This document shows positions 1-8,196 of a stretch of DNA of 64,000 nucleotides, in pieces. The DNA lies in the NCBI RefSeq assembly GCF_003703975.1, contig NZ_QTJY01000005.1, positions 124,001 through 188,000 of the forward strand. The letters run 5' to 3'. Under the pieces are notes generated by a model that did no database searches, had not been told where the DNA came from, and worked only from the letters and a program-made list of their open reading frames with translations. The stretch comes from Larkinella soli. Its GTDB lineage: Bacteria; Bacteroidota; Bacteroidia; Cytophagales; Spirosomataceae. Positions within the stretch are counted from its first letter, which is position 1. The number at the start of each line of letters is the position of its first letter. Both the position numbers and the translations under genes were made by a program.

Positions 1-567
1 CTGCCCCAGATGCGCCGGAACCGCTCCGGACGCATCATCAACGTCTCCTCATTCGGCGGCCGGGTGCCGTTTCCGCACCTGCTGCCTTACATCACGGGCA
101 AATTCGCCATCGTCGGCTATTCGGAGGGGCTGCGGGGCGAGTTGTTGAAGGACGGCATTTATGTGACGACGGCCTGCCCGGGGCTGATCCGGACGGGCAG
201 CCCCCGCAACGCCATCTTCAAGGGACAGAACGAGAAGGAATACGCCTGGTTCAAGATCGGCGATTCGCTGCCGGGCCTGTCGCTGAGTGCGGAGGAAACC
301 GCCCGCCAGATCATCGACGCCTGCCGATACGGGGAGGCCGTCCGGATCACGACGGTTCCGGCTAAAGTCATCACGGCCCTCCACGGCTTGTTTCCGAGCC
401 TGACCGGCGAGGTGCTGGCCGTCATCAACAACCTGCTGCCCGAACCTGGCGGCATCGGCGAGCAGCGGGCGCAGGGCAAAGACAGTGAGACGGACCTCTC
501 CTATTCGTTCCTGGCCGGCCCGACCGACGAAGCCGCCGACCGCAACAACCAGCTCGGCCCGAAATAA
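1..567 (+). CDS. Short-chain dehydrogenase/reductase, 3' part
   Basis: The reading frame is open from base 1, so the gene starts upstream of the window and only about 188 C-terminal residues are visible. The piece carries the classical SDR active site: the NVSS serine strand (bases 40-51), then YITGK with Tyr at 88-90 and Lys at 100-102, followed by the PG motif (TACPGLIRTG) that lines the cofactor site. SDRs use NAD(P)H to reduce carbonyls or oxidise alcohols; the substrate cannot be read from this fragment. The tail beyond the Rossmann core is long and polar. The N-terminal nucleotide-binding motif is missing because of the window edge. It converges with the next gene at a 3-base gap. Confidence 0.9.
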   Translation: MPQMRRNRSGRIINVSSFGGRVPFPHLLPYITGKFAIVGYSEGLRGELLKDGIYVTTACPGLIRTGSPRNAIFKGQNEKEYAWFKIGDSLPGLSLSAEETARQIIDACRYGEAVRITTVPAKVITALHGLFPSLTGEVLAVINNLLPEPGGIGEQRAQGKDSETDLSYSFLAGPTDEAADRNNQLGPK

Positions 568-570
568 ATC

Positions 571-996
571 TCAGTCGACGAAAAAGATGTAGTACTGAGT
601 CAGAAGAACGGCGATTCCTCCGAGCAGCATGCAGATGGCGTAGATGCGGTAAACCTGCGCGGTGGTGTCCCGGCCATTGGGCATGACGGCAATTTTCTCC
701 GGGTTATTTGGGTCGTACCGGATCTGTAAGGTCTGCCCCACCGCCACTTTTTTGGGTTGCAGCAGCAGGTCCGGCTTAGCTTCATAGGCTTTGCGGTTGA
801 CGGTGTACTGCATGATGGGTGCAACCATATAGCCGTTGTTGGTTTCGACGCTGGACAGGGCGATCACTTCGCCGTGCGTAATCTGGGCGGTTTCCATGAA
901 CCGGCGGTGCCGACGGAGTCTGGACCAGAAATACCAGGCCAGCCCGAAAGGGCAAATAATAACGACACAAAGCAGAACAATCAGAAAAATTTCCAT
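571..996 (-). CDS. DUF3592 family membrane protein
   Basis: This 141-residue protein has an N-terminal membrane helix (about residues 3-25), a soluble beta-rich middle part, and a second helix near residues 117-138. The middle part contains the features usual in DUF3592: a strand ending in Y.V..K.Y and then VGQTLQIRYDPNNPEK, where a VG..L.I.YDP.NP block is typical. The function of this family is unknown. Two further members lie at 37639-39108. The gene is convergent with the SDR gene and divergent from the esterase gene, so it is probably transcribed alone. Confidence 0.8.
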   Translation of the reverse strand: MEIFLIVLLCVVIICPFGLAWYFWSRLRRHRRFMETAQITHGEVIALSSVETNNGYMVAPIMQYTVNRKAYEAKPDLLLQPKKVAVGQTLQIRYDPNNPEKIAVMPNGRDTTAQVYRIYAICMLLGGIAVLLTQYYIFFVD

Positions 997-1150
997 GAGG
1001 TAGCAGGGCTGGTGAATGACGGAAGCAAAGTTCGGTCATTCACCGGCCCCTGTAAATCCGCAGGAACCTGTATTTCGCCTACGGGAAAACCTGTATTTTC
1101 AGCCGCAGAGTTGTTAACTTGCTGTTTCAAAATCGCTCCTGACCCAACCC

Positions 1151-2221
1151 ATGAAAAAAATAGCCCGGTGGCCGGCGCTGTCCCTGATCCTGATCTCTCT
1201 CGCCGTCGGTTCGGCCTTTAGCCAGACGGCCCCCGCCCGGCGCGGTACCGTCGAACGCATCAAAGTTCACGGGAAAGCCCTTGAAGGCAATCTGGAAGGG
1301 GATTCTCCCGACCGCGACGTGTCGGTTTATCTGCCGCCGAGCTACAAAACCGACTCGAAACGGCGGTATCCGGTGGTGTATTTCCTGCACGGTTTTACGG
1401 ACAGCGACGATAAATGGTACGGCTTCACCAAACACTGGATCAACCTGCCCGAAGTCGTCGATCAGGCTCTCGCCGACCCGAACCTGCGCGAGATGATCCT
1501 CGTGACGCCCAACGCCTTCACCCGGTATCAGGGCAGTATGTATTCGAACTCCGTGACGACGGGCAACTGGGAAGAATACGTGGCGAAGGAACTGGTGGGG
1601 TATATCGACAGCCACTACCGCACGCTGGCCCGGCCCGAAAGCCGCGGGCTGGCGGGCCACTCGATGGGCGGCTACGGCTCGATGCGCATCGGCCAGAAAT
1701 ACCCCGACATCTTTTCGAGCGTCTACCTGCTCAGCCCCTGCTGCCTGACGCCGAACATGAACGCCCCCCAGAACCCGGCTGCGATGGCCAAACTGGAGGC
1801 CGTCAAAACCCCGGAAGACATCGAGAAGGCCGATTTTATGACCAAGGCGGCTTTTGCCTCGGCCGCGGCCTGGTCGCCCAACCCCTCCAACGGGCCGTTT
1901 TTCCTGGACCTGCCGGTGAAGGACGGACAACCGCAACCGATGGTAACGGCCAAATGGGCCGCCAACGCCCCGCTGGCTGCCATCGACCAGAACATCGGCA
2001 ACCTCCGAAAACTGCACGCCATCGCCTTCGACGCCGGTGACAGGGACGCCGGCATTGCCGCCAGCATCAAAGTCCTGGACCGGGTGCTGAACGAATACCG
2101 GGTGCAGCACACCTACGAAGAATACGAGGGCGACCACATCAACCGGATTGCCGACCGCATCAGCCGGAAAATGCTCCAGTTCTTTACGCAGCACCTCGCG
2201 GCCGAGCCGAAACGAAAGTGA
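1151..2221 (+). CDS. Exported alpha/beta-hydrolase esterase
   Basis: This 356-residue protein begins with a signal peptide (residues 1-25, ending SAFSQ), so it acts outside the cytoplasm. The hydrolase fold shows the oxyanion block VVYFLHGF (residues 75-82) and the nucleophile elbow GHSMGG with Ser171. A later GDRD segment may hold the acid, and the EGDH segment near the C-terminus probably supplies the catalytic His. The layout is that of the esterase D / putative feruloyl or acetyl esterase family (PF00756). It would hydrolyse an ester of a sugar, phenolic or acyl compound; the exact substrate is not readable. The next gene, an exported peptidase, starts 37 bases downstream, so the two may be cotranscribed. 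Confidence 0.85.
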   Translation: MKKIARWPALSLILISLAVGSAFSQTAPARRGTVERIKVHGKALEGNLEGDSPDRDVSVYLPPSYKTDSKRRYPVVYFLHGFTDSDDKWYGFTKHWINLPEVVDQALADPNLREMILVTPNAFTRYQGSMYSNSVTTGNWEEYVAKELVGYIDSHYRTLARPESRGLAGHSMGGYGSMRIGQKYPDIFSSVYLLSPCCLTPNMNAPQNPAAMAKLEAVKTPEDIEKADFMTKAAFASAAAWSPNPSNGPFFLDLPVKDGQPQPMVTAKWAANAPLAAIDQNIGNLRKLHAIAFDAGDRDAGIAASIKVLDRVLNEYRVQHTYEEYEGDHINRIADRISRKMLQFFTQHLAAEPKRK

Positions 2222-2258
2222 ATCCAGTGATCAGAAGAACGATTTCATCAACTAATCC

Positions 2259-4379
2259 ATGAGATTTTCCTTATTTTCCCTTGCGTCCTTTGCGCTTATG
2301 ACCGCCTTTACGCCGGCCGACGCTCCGACCGACTCCGAGAATCCCTTCTTCAAGCCCTATGACACGCCCTTCGGGGTTCCGGCTTTCGACAAAATCCGGC
2401 CCGCGCATTTCGAACCGGCTTTCGAGGAAGGCATGAAGCAGCAGACCGCCGAGATCAGGGCCATCACGAGCCTGAAACAGGCGCCGACCTTTGCCAATAC
2501 CATCGAGAGCCTCGAAGCCGGCGGGGACCTGCTCAGCCGGGTCAGCACGGTGTTCTTCAACCTCAATAACGCCCATACCAGCGAGGCCATCCAGAAAATT
2601 GCGCAGACCATCGCCCCGAAGCTCTCCCGGCAGGGCGACGACATTGCCCTGAACCCCGTGCTGTTCCAGCGGGTCAAGGCGGTTTATGATCAACGCAACA
2701 GCCTGAAGTTGAGCCCTGACCAGCAGCGGCTGCTTGAAAAGACCTACAAGGGCTTCGTGCGCGGAGGGGCCGCCCTCCCGGCCGAAAAGCAGGAACGGCT
2801 GCGGAAAATCAACGAGGAACTGTCGGTGCTGACGCTGAAATTCGGGCAGAACGTGCTGGCGGAAAACAACACCTACGCCCTCATCGTCGAGCGGCAGGAG
2901 GACCTAAGCGGCCTGCCGGCTTCGCTCGTGAATGCGGCCGCCGAAGAAGCTAAAAAACGCAACCAGCCCGGTAAATGGGCCTTCACGCTCCAGAATCCGA
3001 GCATCATGCCGTTCCTTCAGTATGCCGACAACCGGGCGCTGCGCGAACAGCTTCTGAAAGCCTATCTCGAACGGGGCAACCACAACGACGAGCGTGACAA
3101 CAAGGCCATCATGCAGAAGATGGTCGAACTGCGGGCGGAAAAAGCGCAGCTGCTGGGCTACGAAAACCACGCGGCCTACGTGCTGGAGGAAAGCATGGCC
3201 AAAACGCCCGCCAAAGTCAGTGAACTACTGAATCAGCTCTGGGCCGCCACCGTGCCCGTCACCAGGCAGGAAGCCGCCGAATTGCAGGCCCTGATGGATA
3301 AGGAAGGCAAAAATCAGAAGCTGGAAAGCTGGGACTGGCGCTATTACGCCGAAAAACTTCGGAAGCAGAAATTCGACCTCGACGAGCAGCAGCTTCGGCC
3401 TTACTTCTCGCTGGAAGGTGTGCGGGACGGTATTTTCATGCTGACCAACCGGCTTTACGGCCTCCGCTTCGAACGCCGGACCGACCTGCCGGTATACCAG
3501 GAGGACGTGGTGGCCTACGAGGTGAAGGAAGCCGACGGGAAACATCTGGGCATCATTTACATGGACTTTCATCCGAGGGCCAGCAAACGCGGGGGCGCCT
3601 GGATGACCAGCTACCGCCGGCAGGAGGTGAAAAACGGCCGGAAGATCACCCCGGTGGTGTCCATCGTCTGCAACTTCTCCCGGCCCTCCGGCGACACGCC
3701 CGCCCTGCTCACGCTGGACGAAACCCGCACCTTCTTCCACGAGTTCGGCCACGCGCTGCATGGGCTGCTGTCCAACGTGCATTACGCCAGCCAGTCGGGC
3801 ACGGCCGTCCCGAGGGATTTTGTCGAGCTGCCTTCGCAGATCATGGAGAACTGGGCCGTGGAGGGCCGGATGCTGAAACTGTTTGCGAAGCATTACCAGA
3901 CCGGTGAACCCATTCCCGACGCGCTCGTCGACAAAATCAACAAAAGCCAGCTGTTCAACCAGGGCTTTGAAACGACCGAATACCTGGCCGCGTCCCTCCT
4001 CGACCTCGACTACCATACGCTGAAACCCGGCCGGACCCCGACCGACGTGACGGCGTTCGAGAAACAGTCGATGGAGAAGATCGGCCTGATCCCGCAGATT
4101 CCGCCGAGATACCGGAGTACTTACTTCCAGCATATCTTCTCGGGCGGTTATTCGGCGGGCTATTACAGCTACATCTGGTCGGCGGTGCTGGACGCGGATG
4201 CGTTCGAGGTGTTCAAACAGAAAGGACTTTTCGATCCGGCGTCGGCCCAGTCGTTCCGGAAGAATATTCTGGAGCGGGGCGGCACCGAAGAGCCCATGAA
4301 ACTATATCTGAATTTTCGGGGCGCCGAACCCGACATCAAGCCGCTCCTGCGCCGTCGCGGGCTGCTGAAAGCCCTGTAA
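2259..4379 (+). CDS. dcp: M3 family zinc metallopeptidase (dipeptidyl carboxypeptidase-like)
   Basis: This 706-residue protein has the usual length for Dcp / oligopeptidase A enzymes. The zinc site is complete: HEFGH with His494, Glu495 and His498, and the third ligand Glu523 in FVELPSQ, spaced as in thimet oligopeptidases. The C-terminal Y..G.Y..Y (SGGYSAGYYSY) that positions substrate is also present. A signal peptide (MRFSLFSLASFALMTAFTPADA) indicates a periplasmic location, where it would trim short peptides from the C-terminus. Unlike many Bacteroidota exported peptidases it has no lipobox cysteine. The Dcp subtype is inferred from length and from the FFKPYDTPFGVPAFDKI start of the mature protein. 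Confidence 0.92.
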   Translation: MRFSLFSLASFALMTAFTPADAPTDSENPFFKPYDTPFGVPAFDKIRPAHFEPAFEEGMKQQTAEIRAITSLKQAPTFANTIESLEAGGDLLSRVSTVFFNLNNAHTSEAIQKIAQTIAPKLSRQGDDIALNPVLFQRVKAVYDQRNSLKLSPDQQRLLEKTYKGFVRGGAALPAEKQERLRKINEELSVLTLKFGQNVLAENNTYALIVERQEDLSGLPASLVNAAAEEAKKRNQPGKWAFTLQNPSIMPFLQYADNRALREQLLKAYLERGNHNDERDNKAIMQKMVELRAEKAQLLGYENHAAYVLEESMAKTPAKVSELLNQLWAATVPVTRQEAAELQALMDKEGKNQKLESWDWRYYAEKLRKQKFDLDEQQLRPYFSLEGVRDGIFMLTNRLYGLRFERRTDLPVYQEDVVAYEVKEADGKHLGIIYMDFHPRASKRGGAWMTSYRRQEVKNGRKITPVVSIVCNFSRPSGDTPALLTLDETRTFFHEFGHALHGLLSNVHYASQSGTAVPRDFVELPSQIMENWAVEGRMLKLFAKHYQTGEPIPDALVDKINKSQLFNQGFETTEYLAASLLDLDYHTLKPGRTPTDVTAFEKQSMEKIGLIPQIPPRYRSTYFQHIFSGGYSAGYYSYIWSAVLDADAFEVFKQKGLFDPASAQSFRKNILERGGTEEPMKLYLNFRGAEPDIKPLLRRRGLLKAL

Positions 4380-4437
4380 CCGGGGCCGGAAACCGGACGG
4401 CTTTTCCCTGTAATATCATAAACCCAAAACCTTAATC

Positions 4438-5400
4438 ATGACGAAATTCCTTCCGGGTTTTCTGCTGCTGTTCGGGCTTCTGGCCGGCCGGGCCGACGAC
4501 GTTCCGCAGGCCGACCTTTCCAACGGTTCCGTTAAGGCCAAACTCTATCTGCCCGACCCCAAAGCCGGTTATTACCGGGGCGTTCGCTTCGACTGGTCGG
4601 GCGTGATCGCCGGCCTCGAATACAAGGGGCACACCTATTTCGGCCCCTGGTTCGACCGCTACGACCCGTATCTGCACGACGCCATCAGCGGCCCCGTGGA
4701 GGAGTTTTCGGCCCTCGGCTTCGATACCGCCAAACCCGGCGAACCGTTCGTCAAGATCGGGGTCGGCAGCCTCCGGAAGACGGAGGACACCAAATACCAG
4801 TTCGTGACGCCTTACCAGCTGATCGACGGCGGAGCGTGGTCGGTGGACAAAAAGAAGGATCAGGTCCGGTTTACCCACAGGCTGAACGACGCGGCCGGGT
4901 ATTCCTATGAATACGAAAAAACGGTGAAACTGACGAAGGACAAGCCGGAAATGGTGCTGGAACACCGCCTGAAGAATACCGGGAAGCAGCGCATCGAAAC
5001 GGCCGTCTACAACCATAATTTCCTGGTGATCGACCAACAGCCCGCGGGCCCGGACTTCCGGGTGCAGTTTCCGTTTACGGTGAAGGCGATGGACGACCTG
5101 AAAGGCATGGCCGAGGTGCGCGGCAACGAACTGACCTATACCCGGCCGCTCCAGAACAAGGAGAGCTTTTACACCATTCTGCAGGGCTACGGCCCCGACG
5201 CGAAGGACTACGACATCCGGGTCGAAAACCGCAGGACCGGCGCGGGCGTCCGCATCCGGGGCGACCGGCCCTTCTCCAAGCTAGCCTTCTGGACCAACCC
5301 CCGCAACCTCTCACCCGAACCCTTCATCGGCATTCAGCTCGAACCGGGCCAGGAATTTACCTGGAAGCTCTCCTACGAATTTTATACGCTCAACCCCTGA
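4438..5400 (+). CDS. Exported mutarotase-like (galactose mutarotase fold) protein
   Basis: I do not recognise a named family with certainty. The 320-residue protein has a short hydrophobic N-terminus (residues 4-17) that should act as a signal peptide. The rest is beta-rich, with repeated aromatic and glycine strands such as YRGVRFDWSG, EHRLKNTG, VYNHNF and FIGIQLEPGQEFTWKLSYEF. The ending PEPFIGIQLEPGQ resembles aldose 1-epimerase-type sandwiches, where a late Glu in that region is catalytic. A role in binding or anomerising a sugar in the periplasm is therefore possible. It follows the M3 peptidase by 58 bases. A 9-bp hairpin lies just downstream. Confidence 0.55.
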   Translation: MTKFLPGFLLLFGLLAGRADDVPQADLSNGSVKAKLYLPDPKAGYYRGVRFDWSGVIAGLEYKGHTYFGPWFDRYDPYLHDAISGPVEEFSALGFDTAKPGEPFVKIGVGSLRKTEDTKYQFVTPYQLIDGGAWSVDKKKDQVRFTHRLNDAAGYSYEYEKTVKLTKDKPEMVLEHRLKNTGKQRIETAVYNHNFLVIDQQPAGPDFRVQFPFTVKAMDDLKGMAEVRGNELTYTRPLQNKESFYTILQGYGPDAKDYDIRVENRRTGAGVRIRGDRPFSKLAFWTNPRNLSPEPFIGIQLEPGQEFTWKLSYEFYTLNP

Positions 5401-5427
5401 GCGGGTGGACCAATGCGCCGAGTGTGG

Positions 5428-5456
5428 CCTCCGTGATCAGCCGATTTTCACGGAGG
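5428..5456 (+). terminator. Hairpin after the mutarotase-like gene
   Basis: CCTCCGTGA (5428-5436) pairs perfectly with TCACGGAGG (5448-5456) across an 11-base loop, 28 bases after the stop codon. There is no following T-tract, so it may stabilise the 3' end rather than terminate transcription. The rest of 5401-5787 shows no convincing gene. Confidence 0.4.
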
Positions 5457-5731
5457 TCATCGTCAGCGAACCACCGACGGCCCCGTCGTAACCTCCCCTC
5501 CTGTCATGTCCCGGACCCGTTCAGGGCTGCCCGGGCCGAATATTTCACCGCGAACAACGCCCCGCACACCCACCGAAATCAGGAATGGCCGGCGGCTGCT
5601 CCGTGGCCGCGATGCGTATTCAACGCGTGAACCCGTGTGCCGGAACCTTCCGGACTGCCTTCGGCACCGGATCTCCTCTACAAGTTCCCTCATCTTTTTC
5701 CGAAAAAAGTTTTATATATAATATTCTTATA

Positions 5732-5739
5732 TATATTTG
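5732..5739 (+). promoter_or_regulatory. Bacteroidota-type -7 box
   Basis: TATATTTG matches the TAnnTTTG consensus of the Bacteroidota housekeeping sigma factor. It sits at the end of an AT-rich patch (5709-5739) inside otherwise GC-rich DNA, 48 bases before the permease start codon. No clear -33 TTTG is seen. Confidence 0.5.
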
Positions 5740-5787
5740 CCGGTATTGGTTTCATAGTGATCCACCTTTCCGGCCCGTCCACATCCT

Positions 5788-8187
5788 ATGCTTATTCATT
5801 ACCTAACTCTTGCTCTGCGGAACCTCCGGCAAAACCGGGCGACCAGCGCCATCAGCATCCTGGGCCTGGCCGTGGGTCTGGCCGGCGGGCTGACCATCTT
5901 CCTGGTGGTTCATTATTTTTTCAGCTTCGACCGCTACCATCCCCACATGGACCGCTCGTTCTGGATCGTCACCGACATCCGGCAGGAGCGGGTGATGCCG
6001 ACCGACGCAGCTCCCCGTCCGCTGGCCGACGTCCTGCGCCGGGAGTATCCGTTCGTCGAATCGGCCGTCCGGCTGGAAACCTTTTTCGGGCGCACGATCA
6101 GCGTCCCGGACGGTCGGGGCGGCTGGTCCGGCAAATTCGGCGAAGCCCGCAACCTCTGCTTCACCGAGCCGCAGTATTTCGACCTGTTCGGCGTGGAATG
6201 GGTGCGGGGAGACCCGAAAACCGCCCTGGCCGCGCCGAATACCATTGTCCTCAGCGAACGGTACGCGCTGAAATATTTCAATACCGCCGAGGCCCTCGGC
6301 CGGAGGCTCCGGCTCGACAACCGGACGGACCTGACCGTGACGGGCATCATGAGAAACCCGCCCGCCAACACCCAGCTTCGCTACGACGCTCTAATTTCCT
6401 ACGCTACCATCCCGGTTCTGGAAGGAAAAGAGGCCCTTCAGGACTGGACCGGCCTGCAGGCGATGTGCTTCGTGCTGCTCCGGGAAGGGGCCGGCCGGCA
6501 GGAACTGAACCGGGTGCTGCCCGCCATCCGCCGGAAATACTATGCGCCGAAGGATATCGCCCATTTCGGTTTCGAGGTGCTGCCGCTGGAAGACCTGATG
6601 CATGAACGCAGCGGTACCGCCCCGCGCCCGATCCTGTACGCGCTGATCGGAGTGGGCATCCTGCTGGTGATGGCCGCCTGCATCAACTTCGTCAACCTCG
6701 CCACCGCCCGGGCGCTGAAACGGTTTCGGGAAATCGGGGTCCGGAAGGTCGTCGGCAGCACCCGCGGGCAGCTGATCGGCCAGTTTCTGCTGGAAACCGC
6801 CCTGCTGACCCTCCTGGCGGTCCTGGTCGCTCTGGCGCTGACGCAGTCGGTTCTGCCGGCGGTGAACCGGATTCTGGCGTCTCAGATCGAAATGCTCGAC
6901 CCCCGGATTTCGATACTCGATCTTTTTCAGTCCAGGGCTCTGTTCTGGTTTTTGGGCCTGATCGTCGGAGTCGTCCTGCTGGCGGGGCTGTATCCGGCCC
7001 TGGTGCAGTCCGGCTTCAACCCGACGACGGCCCTGAAGGGCAAACCGACCAGCCGGCCGGGCGCCGGGCTGCTGGTCCGCAAGGGGCTGATTATCGGGCA
7101 GTTCTTTCTGGCTCAGCTATTTGTAATGGGCGTGCTGGTCATCACCGTTCAGCTTCGGCACATGCAATCGGTTGAGTGGGGGTTTCGACAGGACGCCAGG
7201 CTGGTCGTCTGGCTGCCCCGTGAAGGAGGAGTCGATCCGGACCGGCTCCGGGCCCGCTGGCTGGCGGTGAAGGGCGTGGAGCAGGTCACCTTCGGCAGCG
7301 ACCTGCCGGCGACGCCCTACAACCGGCCGAGTCCGTTCAGCTTCCACACCGCCACCGAGCCGGAATCGTTCGATACGCGGGTGCGGGCGGCCGACGAGCA
7401 GTATCTTCCGGCGTTCGGCCTGCCGCTGGTGGCCGGGCGCAACTTCAGCACGGGCGACACGACGGCGCAGGAAGTGATCGTCAATGAAGCCCTTGTCAGA
7501 CAACTGGGACTATCGTCGCCCGGCGCGGTGCTGGGCCGGCGGATGCGGGTGAAAGAGGCCGACCGAATCATCGTCGGTGTGGTGAAGGACTTCCGGAGCG
7601 GGGATCTCCACCAGCCCGTCCTGCCGGTAACGCTCATCCACGACCTGGCGCATTGTCAGGTGGCCGTCCTGAGCCTGCGCTCCACGGACTCCGCCACACT
7701 GAAAGCCGTCGAGCACGTCTGGGACCGGCTGCTGCCGGAGCAGGTCTACCGGGCCAAACCGGTCGATGAACTGCTTCGGAGCTTCACCGACATCGAGCGC
7801 CTGCTGGCCGGGTTCGTCCAGGTTTTCGCCCTGCTGGCCGTCGGGATGAGCTGTCTTGGGCTGTATGGGCTGGTGACGTTCCTGGCGGAAACGCGTTCGA
7901 AAGAAATCGGCGTCCGGCGGGTGCTGGGCGCGCGGACCTCGCAGCTGCTCTGGCTGTTCGGGCGGGAGTTCGGTCTGCTGCTGGGGCTGGGATTCCTGGC
8001 GGCCGTGCCGCCCGGCTGGTGGCTCATGTCGATCTGGCTGGCGCAATACGCCCACCGCATCCCGATCAGCGGCTGGATGTTTGCCGGCACCCTCGGCCTG
8101 ACCCTGCTTCTGACCGGCCTGACCGTATTCCGGCAGGCCCTGAAAGCCGTCCTGACCAATCCGATTCATTATCTGAAAAACGAATAA
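5788..8187 (+). CDS. FtsX/MacB-type ABC transporter permease, orphan
   Basis: This 799-residue protein has two FtsX-like permease halves, each preceded by a large periplasmic MacB-type domain. The first helix is near residues 20-43 (ISILGLAVGLAGG), and a helix block near 280-400 contains the FtsX signature REIGVRKVVGSTRGQLIGQF. A second block near 670-790 repeats it as KEIGVRRVLGARTSQLLWLF. Proteins of this type use cytoplasmic ATP hydrolysis to move lipids or peptides, or act mechanically on the envelope. No ATPase gene is adjacent, so it must borrow one or act as a signalling partner. The acylase gene starts 9 bases downstream. The frame is intact. Confidence 0.9.
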   Translation: MLIHYLTLALRNLRQNRATSAISILGLAVGLAGGLTIFLVVHYFFSFDRYHPHMDRSFWIVTDIRQERVMPTDAAPRPLADVLRREYPFVESAVRLETFFGRTISVPDGRGGWSGKFGEARNLCFTEPQYFDLFGVEWVRGDPKTALAAPNTIVLSERYALKYFNTAEALGRRLRLDNRTDLTVTGIMRNPPANTQLRYDALISYATIPVLEGKEALQDWTGLQAMCFVLLREGAGRQELNRVLPAIRRKYYAPKDIAHFGFEVLPLEDLMHERSGTAPRPILYALIGVGILLVMAACINFVNLATARALKRFREIGVRKVVGSTRGQLIGQFLLETALLTLLAVLVALALTQSVLPAVNRILASQIEMLDPRISILDLFQSRALFWFLGLIVGVVLLAGLYPALVQSGFNPTTALKGKPTSRPGAGLLVRKGLIIGQFFLAQLFVMGVLVITVQLRHMQSVEWGFRQDARLVVWLPREGGVDPDRLRARWLAVKGVEQVTFGSDLPATPYNRPSPFSFHTATEPESFDTRVRAADEQYLPAFGLPLVAGRNFSTGDTTAQEVIVNEALVRQLGLSSPGAVLGRRMRVKEADRIIVGVVKDFRSGDLHQPVLPVTLIHDLAHCQVAVLSLRSTDSATLKAVEHVWDRLLPEQVYRAKPVDELLRSFTDIERLLAGFVQVFALLAVGMSCLGLYGLVTFLAETRSKEIGVRRVLGARTSQLLWLFGREFGLLLGLGFLAAVPPGWWLMSIWLAQYAHRIPISGWMFAGTLGLTLLLTGLTVFRQALKAVLTNPIHYLKNE

Positions 8188-8196
8188 CCCTCCTCC

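Noticed and set aside
1127-2194. Minus-strand open frame of 355 codons antisense to the esterase
   Set aside because: Shadow of the esterase gene; the plus strand has a signal peptide and the GHSMGG motif.
5637-6605. Plus-strand open frame of 322 codons overlapping the FtsX permease start
   Set aside because: Proline/arginine-rich translation in another frame of the permease gene, without motifs.
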